Shown in pieces: positions 16,240 to 21,684 of a stretch of 21,684 nucleotides of DNA (position 1 is its first letter; the number at the start of each line of letters is the position of its first letter). The DNA comes from Comamonadaceae bacterium (GTDB taxonomy: Bacteria > Pseudomonadota > Gammaproteobacteria > Burkholderiales > Burkholderiaceae_C): positions 1 through 21,684 of the forward strand of contig CANGYC010000008.1 in assembly GCA_947457975.1 (NCBI GenBank), written 5' to 3'. The notes below the pieces were generated by a model, which saw only the letters and a list, made by a program, of their open reading frames with translations, searched no databases and was not told the DNA's origin. Both the position numbers and the translations under genes were made by a program.

Positions 16240-17715
16240 TCAGTTCAGCTTGGACAGGGCCACGTGCTTGAGCAGGTCGGCCACCGAGGCGTCCATCACG
16301 TCGGTGAAGGGCTTGGGAAACAGGCCCATGTAGAGCACAGCCGCTGCCAGCAGCGAGAGCATGACGATCTCGCGGCCGTTGATGTCCTGGAGGGTTCGGA
16401 CCTCGTCCTTGGTGACCGGGCCCAGGTAAACGCGCTTGAACATCCAGAGGGTGTAGGCAGCGCCGAAGATCAGCGCAGAAGCCGCCGCCGCGCCCACCCA
16501 GAAGTTGGCCTTGATGGCTGCCAGGATGACCATCCACTCGCCCACGAAGCCAGCGGTGCCCGGCAGACCGCAGTTGGCCATGGCAAACAAGAGAGCAAAG
16601 GCCGCAAACTTGGGCATGGTGTTGACCACGCCGCCATAGCTGTCGATCTGGCGCGAATGCACGCGGTCGTAGAGCACACCGATGCACAGGAACATGGCGC
16701 CGGATACAAAGCCGTGGGCGATCATCTGCACGATGCCGCCGGCCACACCCAGGTCATTGAAGACGAAAAAGCCCAGGGTCACGAAGCCCATGTGGGCCAC
16801 CGACGAATAGGCCACCAGCTTTTTCATGTCCTGCTGCACCAAGGCCACCAGGCCCACGTAAACCACCGCCACCAGGGAAAGAGCGATCATCAACCAGGCC
16901 CATTCGCGGGAAGCGTCAGGGGCGATCGGCATGGAAAAACGCAGGAAGCCGTAGGCGCCGAGCTTGAGCATGATGGCCGCCAGCACCGCTGAGCCACCGG
17001 TGGGAGCCTCCACGTGCACGTCAGGCAGCCAGGTGTGCACGGGCCACATGGGCACCTTCACGGCAAAGGCCGCGAAGAAGGCGAAGAACAGCAGGGTCTG
17101 CGCGTTCATGCCCAGGGGCAGCTGGTGCCAGGTGGCAAGGTCAAAACTGCCGCCCGACTCGCGGTACAGATAGACCAGGGCCACGAGCATGAGCAGCGAG
17201 CCCAGCAGGGTGTAGAGGAAGAACTTGAAGGCCGCGTAGATCTTGTTCGGCCCACCCCAGATGCCGATGATCAGGTACATCGGGATCAGCGTGGCTTCGA
17301 AGAACACGAAGAACAGCATGGCATCAAGCGCCGAAAACACGCCGATCATCAGGCCGCTGAGGATGAGGAAGGCACCCATGTACTGGTTAACGCGCTCCTC
17401 AATCACCTCCCAGGCCGAAATCACCACCACCAGCGTGATGAAGGCCGTCAGCAGCACGAACCAGAAGGAAATACCGTCCAGGCCGAGGTGGTAGTTGATG
17501 TTGAAGCGCGAAATCCAGGAGGCCTTCTCAACGAACTGCATCGCCGAGGTGTCGTACTGGAAGCCGCCATACAAGGGCAAGGTCACCAGCAGGCTGATGA
17601 AGGCGCCAGCCAGCGCAAACCAGCGCACAGCCTTGGCATGCTCATCCCGACCGATGGCCAGAAGGATGGTTCCGAAAACGATTGGCGTCCAGATCGCCAG
17701 GCTCAGCAAACCCAT
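16240..17715 (-). CDS. nuoM: NADH-quinone oxidoreductase subunit M
   Basis: A 491-residue antiporter-like proton-pumping subunit of the complex I membrane arm, between NuoL and NuoN in the complex. The conserved core runs through KVPMWPVHTWLPDVHVEAPT and KLVAYSSVAHMGFVTLG. The acidic residue in FFEATLIPMYLIIGIWGG near the first third is the helix 5 glutamate of this family. Length is slightly below E. coli NuoM (509). The ATG at 17715 has a good Shine-Dalgarno, AAGAGGG at 17721-17727, five bases upstream, partly placed in the short 18-base gap after nuoL. Confidence 0.97.
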   Translation of the reverse strand: MGLLSLAIWTPIVFGTILLAIGRDEHAKAVRWFALAGAFISLLVTLPLYGGFQYDTSAMQFVEKASWISRFNINYHLGLDGISFWFVLLTAFITLVVVISAWEVIEERVNQYMGAFLILSGLMIGVFSALDAMLFFVFFEATLIPMYLIIGIWGGPNKIYAAFKFFLYTLLGSLLMLVALVYLYRESGGSFDLATWHQLPLGMNAQTLLFFAFFAAFAVKVPMWPVHTWLPDVHVEAPTGGSAVLAAIMLKLGAYGFLRFSMPIAPDASREWAWLMIALSLVAVVYVGLVALVQQDMKKLVAYSSVAHMGFVTLGFFVFNDLGVAGGIVQMIAHGFVSGAMFLCIGVLYDRVHSRQIDSYGGVVNTMPKFAAFALLFAMANCGLPGTAGFVGEWMVILAAIKANFWVGAAAASALIFGAAYTLWMFKRVYLGPVTKDEVRTLQDINGREIVMLSLLAAAVLYMGLFPKPFTDVMDASVADLLKHVALSKLN

Positions 17716-17733
17716 GTGGTCCCTCTTCTTCTT

Positions 17734-19758
17734 TTATTTGTTGAGCCAGACGAAGTACGTCATCAGCACAAAGACGCCGATGATCATCGCCAGGGCGTAG
17801 TGGTAGATGTAGCCCGATTGGACTCGGCGCACGACGCTCGAGAACCAGCCGACCAGCTTCCAGGAGCCGTTAACCACAGCACCGTCAATGAGGGCTTGGT
17901 CACCCACTTTCCAGAGGCCCAGGCCCAAGCCGCGTGCACCACGCGCCAGCACGTTCTCGTTGAACCAGTCCATGTAGTACTTGTTCTCGAGCAGGGTGTG
18001 CAGAGGACGGAAGGCGCGCTGGATGGCCGCCGGGATGGCTGGGTTGACCATGTAGAAATACCAGGCCAGCACCACGCCGGCCAGAGCCAGCCAGAAGGGC
18101 ATGGTGCTCAGGCCGTGCACGGCCATGGCCATCGGGCCGTGGAAGGCCTCGTTCAGCTCCTTGATGGCCGGATGAAGCTGGGTGTTGACGACGATGGCGT
18201 CCTTGAAGAAGGCGCCATGCACCAGCGGCTCGAGCGTGAAGTAACCCACGATCACCGAAGGAATGGCCAGCAGGATCAGGGGCAGCGTGACCACCCACGG
18301 CGACTCGTGTGGTTTGGCATCGTGGCCGTGGCCGTGGCCATGGCCGTGGTCATCGTGATGGGCGTCAGGATTTTGGTCGTAGCGTTCCTTGCCATGGAAG
18401 ACCAGGAAGTACATGCGGAAGGAATAAAAGGCGGTGACGAACACCCCAGCCAGCACCGCGAAATTGGCAAAGCCAGTGGCCGGCAGATTGCTCGCGTGCA
18501 CTGCCTCGATGATGCTGTCCTTGGAGAAAAAGCCTGAGAACAGGGGCGTGCCGATGAGTGCGAGCGAGCCCAGCAGCGAGGTGATCCAGGTGATCGGCAT
18601 GTACTTGCGCACACCGCCCATCCAGCGAATGTCCTGGTTGTGGTGCAGACCCATGATGACCGAGCCGGCGCCCAGGAAAAGCAGTGCCTTAAAGAAGGCG
18701 TGGGTCATGAGGTGGAACACGGCCACCGAGTAGGCCGAGGCGCCCAGGGCCACGGTCATGTAGCCCAGCTGCGAGAGCGTGGAGTAGGCCACCACGCGCT
18801 TGATGTCGTTCTGGATGATGCCCAGAAAGCCCATGAACAGCGCCGTGATGGCGCCGATCACCATGATGAAGTTCAGGGCCGTGTCGCTCAGCTCGAAGAT
18901 CGGCGACATGCGGGCGACCATGAAGATACCGGCCGTCACCATCGTGGCGGCGTGGATCAGCGCGGAAATGGGGGTCGGGCCTTCCATGGAGTCAGGCAGC
19001 CAGACGTGCAGCGGGAACTGGGCCGACTTGCCCATGGCACCGATGAACAAACAGATGCAGATCACGGTCACCAACATCCAATCGGTACCGGGGAAGCTCA
19101 GCGCGCCCAGCTCACCCGCCTTGGCAAAGGCCTCGGTGTAATTGAGCGTGCCGGCATAGGCAGCAATGAGGCCAATGCCCAGGATGAAGCCGAAATCACC
19201 CACCCGGTTGACCAGGAAGGCCTTCATGTTGGCGAATATGGCTGTGGGCTTGTTGAACCAGAAGCCGATCAGCAGGTAGGAAACCAGACCCACCGCCTCC
19301 CAACCGAAGAAGAGCTGCAGCATGTTGTTGCTCATCACGAGCATCAGCATGGAGAAGGTGAAGAGCGAGATGTAGGCAAAGAAACGGTTGTAGCCCTCGT
19401 CTTCCTTCATATAGCCGATGGTGTAGAGGTGCACCATGAGCGAGACAAAGGTGACCACCACCATCATCATGGCCGTCAGGCCGTCGACCAGAAAACCAAT
19501 CTCCATCTTCAGGCCGCCCACCACCATCCAGGTGTAGAGCGTCTCGTTAAAGCGTGCGCCGTCCATGGCCACGGCCTGCAGGGTCATGGCCGAGAGCACG
19601 AACGACACCAGCACGCCCAGGATGGTCAGGCTGTGGCTGAGCTTGCGACCGATGCGGTTGCCGCCAAGGGCCGTCCCGAAGACACCGGCCAGCAGCGAGC
19701 CGACCAGCGGTGCCAGCGGCACGGCCAGCAAGGTGGAAGCAGAAAGGGTTTGACTCAT
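17734..19758 (-). CDS. nuoL: NADH-quinone oxidoreductase subunit L
   Basis: A 674-residue subunit at the far end of the complex I membrane arm. The first antiporter-like domain contains LFFGWEAVGLVSYLLIGFW and WLPDSMEGPTPISALIHA with the conserved charged residues. The extra C-terminal part carries the long lateral helix that runs along NuoM and NuoN. The protein is longer than E. coli NuoL (613). Part of the excess is a His/Asp/Gly-rich loop at about residues 465-481 (DAHHDDHGHGHGHGHDA), encoded by a hexamer repeat, just before PHESPWVVTLPL starts the next helix. The ATG at 19758 follows AAGAAGA. A 72-base gap separates it from nuoK. Confidence 0.97.
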   Translation of the reverse strand: MSQTLSASTLLAVPLAPLVGSLLAGVFGTALGGNRIGRKLSHSLTILGVLVSFVLSAMTLQAVAMDGARFNETLYTWMVVGGLKMEIGFLVDGLTAMMMVVVTFVSLMVHLYTIGYMKEDEGYNRFFAYISLFTFSMLMLVMSNNMLQLFFGWEAVGLVSYLLIGFWFNKPTAIFANMKAFLVNRVGDFGFILGIGLIAAYAGTLNYTEAFAKAGELGALSFPGTDWMLVTVICICLFIGAMGKSAQFPLHVWLPDSMEGPTPISALIHAATMVTAGIFMVARMSPIFELSDTALNFIMVIGAITALFMGFLGIIQNDIKRVVAYSTLSQLGYMTVALGASAYSVAVFHLMTHAFFKALLFLGAGSVIMGLHHNQDIRWMGGVRKYMPITWITSLLGSLALIGTPLFSGFFSKDSIIEAVHASNLPATGFANFAVLAGVFVTAFYSFRMYFLVFHGKERYDQNPDAHHDDHGHGHGHGHDAKPHESPWVVTLPLILLAIPSVIVGYFTLEPLVHGAFFKDAIVVNTQLHPAIKELNEAFHGPMAMAVHGLSTMPFWLALAGVVLAWYFYMVNPAIPAAIQRAFRPLHTLLENKYYMDWFNENVLARGARGLGLGLWKVGDQALIDGAVVNGSWKLVGWFSSVVRRVQSGYIYHYALAMIIGVFVLMTYFVWLNK
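18322..18345 (-). repeat. Hexamer tandem repeat inside nuoL
   Basis: Four tandem copies of GTGGCC on the + strand (the last has one change to ATGGCC) encode alternating Gly and His on the - strand, residues about 472-479 of NuoL. In-frame copy-number change would lengthen or shorten the His/Gly loop by two residues per unit without disrupting the gene. Confidence 0.7.
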
Positions 19759-19830
19759 CTTGATCTTCTTGGGCTCAGGAGGTTCTCGGGGGCTTCTCGC
19801 CTGCTGTCTTGGGTGATGGCCAGGGCGCTC

Positions 19831-20136
19831 TCAGCCCTGCAGGGTGTTCAGCTCGTCGACGTTGATGCTGGACTTGTTGCGGAACAGCAGCACCAGGATG
19901 GCCAGGCCGATGGCGGACTCGGCGGCCGCCACGGTGAGAATGAAGAACACGAAGATCTGGCCGGCCATGTCATTGAGGAAATACGAGAAGGCCACGAAAT
20001 TCATGTTCACGGCCAGCAGCATCAGCTCGATGGCCATGAGCAGGACGATGAGGTTCTTGCGGTTCAGGAAGATGCCAATCACGGAGAGGGCAAACAGCAT
20101 CGCCCCGAGGGACAGGTAGTGGCCGAGCGAAATCAT
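19831..20136 (-). CDS. nuoK: NADH-quinone oxidoreductase subunit K
   Basis: A 101-residue, three-helix subunit of the complex I membrane arm. The two buried glutamates needed for proton coupling are present, E37 in [10 protein letters not shown] and E73 in [10 protein letters not shown], matching E36 and E72 of E. coli NuoK. Its ATG overlaps the nuoJ stop as ATGA (20133-20136), indicating translational coupling with nuoJ. The length is standard. Confidence 0.97.
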   Translation of the reverse strand: MISLGHYLSLGAMLFALSVIGIFLNRKNLIVLLMAIELMLLAVNMNFVAFSYFLNDMAGQIFVFFILTVAAAESAIGLAILVLLFRNKSSINVDELNTLQG

Positions 20137-20774
20137 GCCTGGGTCTCCTCGGCCGCAGCCGCTTTCGGCGCGGCTTGCTGCGCGCTGGGATTGACCTTGA
20201 CCAGACGCACGCGCTCGCTGCGCTTGACGCGGATTTGGTCAGACGGGTCGATGTACTTGGAGTCTTTGCGCTCGCGCAGGGTCAGCGCAATGGCCGCAAT
20301 GATGGCCACCAGCAGCACCACGGCGGCGGCCTGCAAAGGAAAGAGGTACTGGGTATAGAGAACCTTGCCCAGCTCCTTGGTGTTGGACACCTCGGCGCCT
20401 GCAGACAGCGCGCCCGGCTGCTCGGTGATGCGAAAGCCACCCATCAGCACCGCCGCCATTTCGAGCGCCACCAAGGTGCCGATGCCGGCAGCCAGAGGAA
20501 AGTGCCGCCAGAAGCCCTTGCGCATGCTGTCGATGTTGATGTCCAGCATCATCACCACGAACAGGAAAAGCACCATCACGGCGCCCACATACACCAGCAC
20601 CAGCGTGATGGCCAGGAACTCTGCCTTGAGCAGCAACCACAGGGCCGAGGCCTGGAAGAAGGCCAGCACCAGGTACAGCGCCGCGTGCACGGGGTTGCGC
20701 GCCGTGACCACCCGAAAGGCTGCGAACAGCAGCACGGCGGCAAAGAGATAGAACAGGGCTGATTTAACGTCCAT
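20133..20774 (-). CDS. nuoJ: NADH-quinone oxidoreductase subunit J
   Basis: A 213-residue membrane-arm subunit with five predicted helices. [20 protein letters not shown] near the N-terminus and [19 protein letters not shown] (the pi-bulge-containing third helix that takes part in coupling) identify NuoJ. The C-terminal tail after about residue 170 is charged and then Ala-rich (PKAAAAEE), making it longer than E. coli NuoJ (184); such tails vary between relatives. The ATG at 20774 is preceded by AGAAAGAA at moderate distance. A perfect palindrome lies in the 45-base gap after nuoI. Confidence 0.96.
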   Translation of the reverse strand: MDVKSALFYLFAAVLLFAAFRVVTARNPVHAALYLVLAFFQASALWLLLKAEFLAITLVLVYVGAVMVLFLFVVMMLDINIDSMRKGFWRHFPLAAGIGTLVALEMAAVLMGGFRITEQPGALSAGAEVSNTKELGKVLYTQYLFPLQAAAVVLLVAIIAAIALTLRERKDSKYIDPSDQIRVKRSERVRLVKVNPSAQQAAPKAAAAEETQA

Positions 20775-20797
20775 GGGTCTGGATTCTTTCTGGGACC

Positions 20798-20813
20798 GCC
20801 CGCAGCTGCGGGC
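20798..20813 (-). promoter_or_regulatory. Perfect 16-base palindrome between nuoI and nuoJ
   Basis: GCCCGCAGCTGCGGGC lies in the 45-base gap between the nuoI stop and the nuoJ start. In RNA it would form a six-pair hairpin with an AGCT tetraloop. No T-run follows on the - strand, so it is not a normal terminator; a role in mRNA processing, stability or partial attenuation is possible. Confidence 0.45.
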
Positions 20814-20819
20814 TGAGGG

Positions 20820-21347
20820 TCAGCGGTATTTGGCGTCGGCGGCCTTGTTGGCTGCGATCTCGGCTTCGTAGCGATCACCCACAGCCAGAAGCATGTCTTT
20901 GGTGAAGTAGAGGTCGCCGCGTTTTTCGCCGTGGTACTCAAGGATGTGCGTCTCGACGATGGAGTCCACCGGGCAGCTTTCTTCGCAGAAGCCGCAGAAG
21001 ATGCACTTGGTCAGGTCGATGTCGTAGCGGGTGGTGCGGCGGCTGCCGTCCTCGCGCACATCCGATTCGATGGTGATGGCCAGCGCCGGGCAGACGGCCT
21101 CGCAGAGCTTGCAGGCAATGCAGCGCTCTTCGCCGTTTTCATAACGGCGCAGGGCATGCAGACCGCGAAAGCGCGGCGACTGCGGCGTCTTTTCCTCGGG
21201 AAACTGCACCGTGATCTTGCGGCTGAACATGTACTTGCCGGTCAGGGCCATGCCCTTGAGCAGCTCGGTCAGCATGAAGCTCGACAGGAAGTCCTTCAGC
21301 GAGAAGGACGAGGGACGAGAAATGGCCTGAGTCGTCATAGCCGTCAT
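20820..21347 (-). CDS. nuoI: NADH-quinone oxidoreductase subunit I (two 4Fe-4S clusters)
   Basis: A 175-residue ferredoxin-like subunit that carries electrons through clusters N6a and N6b toward the terminal cluster next to the quinone site. Both motifs are complete: C76, C79, C82, C86 ([12 protein letters not shown]) and C115, C118, C121, C125 ([12 protein letters not shown]), with the usual crossed coordination. The N-terminal amphipathic helix ([20 protein letters not shown]) anchors it on NuoH. I chose the ATG at 21347, which overlaps the nuoH stop as ATGA. An ATG at 21338 is almost equally likely and shortens the protein by three residues; the open frame to 21398 would overlap nuoH too far. 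Confidence 0.96.
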   Translation of the reverse strand: MTAMTTQAISRPSSFSLKDFLSSFMLTELLKGMALTGKYMFSRKITVQFPEEKTPQSPRFRGLHALRRYENGEERCIACKLCEAVCPALAITIESDVREDGSRRTTRYDIDLTKCIFCGFCEESCPVDSIVETHILEYHGEKRGDLYFTKDMLLAVGDRYEAEIAANKAADAKYR

Positions 21348-21684
21348 TTCCAGATGTTCAGAGGCGTCTGCATCCAGACGGCCACCACCACCAGCCACAC
21401 CCGGCTGACTGGAATGCAGGACTTCCAGCCCCGACGCATGATCTGGTCATAACGGAAGCGGGGAAAGGTCGCGCGCACCCAGAGGAACATGGTGACCACG
21501 ACGAAGGTTTTCAGGCCCAGCCAGATCCAGCCCGGAATGAAGCCCAGAGCCTCAACCGGGGGCAGCCAGCCACCGAGGAACATGATCACGCACAGGATGG
21601 AGACCAGGAGCATGTTGGCGTATTCGGCCAGGAAAAACATGGCAAAGGCCATGCCCGAGTACTCCACCATGTGGCCCGCCACGA
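21344..21684 (-). CDS. nuoH: NADH-quinone oxidoreductase subunit H, C-terminal part (partial)
   Basis: The last 113 codons of a gene that begins beyond the right edge. [20 protein letters not shown] is the conserved NuoH segment following the quinone-cavity loop. It is followed by two more hydrophobic helices and the [18 protein letters not shown] block close to the C-terminus. NuoH forms the quinone chamber and the link between peripheral and membrane arms of complex I. Its stop overlaps the nuoI start. The ATG-like codon at 21680-21682 is internal and not the gene start. Confidence 0.96.
   Translation of the reverse strand, partial: VAGHMVEYSGMAFAMFFLAEYANMLLVSILCVIMFLGGWLPPVEALGFIPGWIWLGLKTFVVVTMFLWVRATFPRFRYDQIMRRGWKSCIPVSRVWLVVVAVWMQTPLNIWK

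Noticed and set aside
18313..18365. Short tandem repeat as a possible CRISPR or non-coding repeat
   Set aside because: The units are six bases, in frame and inside nuoL; there are no spacers.
14575..20358. Long + strand open frames (500-570 codons) opposite nuoN, nuoM and nuoL
   Set aside because: They lie exactly antisense to strongly conserved complex I genes, are rich in His, Gln and Gly with no domain pattern, and are expected in GC-rich DNA opposite long genes.

Overview
The window is a GC-rich, densely packed chromosomal segment from a betaproteobacterium. It is most likely Burkholderiales, family Comamonadaceae. The basis is the glutamate dehydrogenase sequence, the nuo operon tail (nuoN, DUF2818, NUDIX, DUF1178) and the mutL/miaA neighbourhood, recognised from memory and not by a search. 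I see no insertion sequence, phage gene, tRNA, rRNA, CRISPR array or gene-free stretch above 300 bases. The content is mostly core housekeeping genes, and I did not find a clearly new biological system.

Left part (1-7724, mainly + strand): the last 36 codons of mutL; a convergent DUF3429 membrane protein; then a tight same-strand run of a Bcr/CflA-type MFS exporter (TTG start), miaA, a LolD/YbbA-type ATPase overlapping miaA by 4 bases, a large FtsX-type permease (YbbP-like), a small unrecognised protein and a Tat-exported AttH/CrtC-type lipocalin-like protein. The ATPase, permease and AttH-like protein plausibly form one envelope export system acting on a hydrophobic ligand.

Middle part (7738-13192): an SDR dehydrogenase on the - strand; slyX directly followed by an MsbA-related ABC exporter; a short MetE-type (C-terminal domain only) methyltransferase followed by a good hairpin terminator; and an NAD-type glutamate dehydrogenase.

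Right part (13211-21684, - strand): the downstream half of the respiratory complex I operon, read from the right edge as nuoH (partial), nuoI, J, K, L, M, N, then DUF2818, a NUDIX ADP-ribose pyrophosphatase-type enzyme and DUF1178. Complex I takes electrons from NADH (peripheral arm, encoded outside the window) to quinone at the NuoH/I interface and pumps protons through NuoL, M and N.

Non-coding points worth a second look are a two-copy REP-like element between the convergent gdhA and DUF1178 genes, a 16-base perfect palindrome between nuoI and nuoJ, and a hexamer-repeat tract that encodes a His/Gly-rich loop in NuoL.
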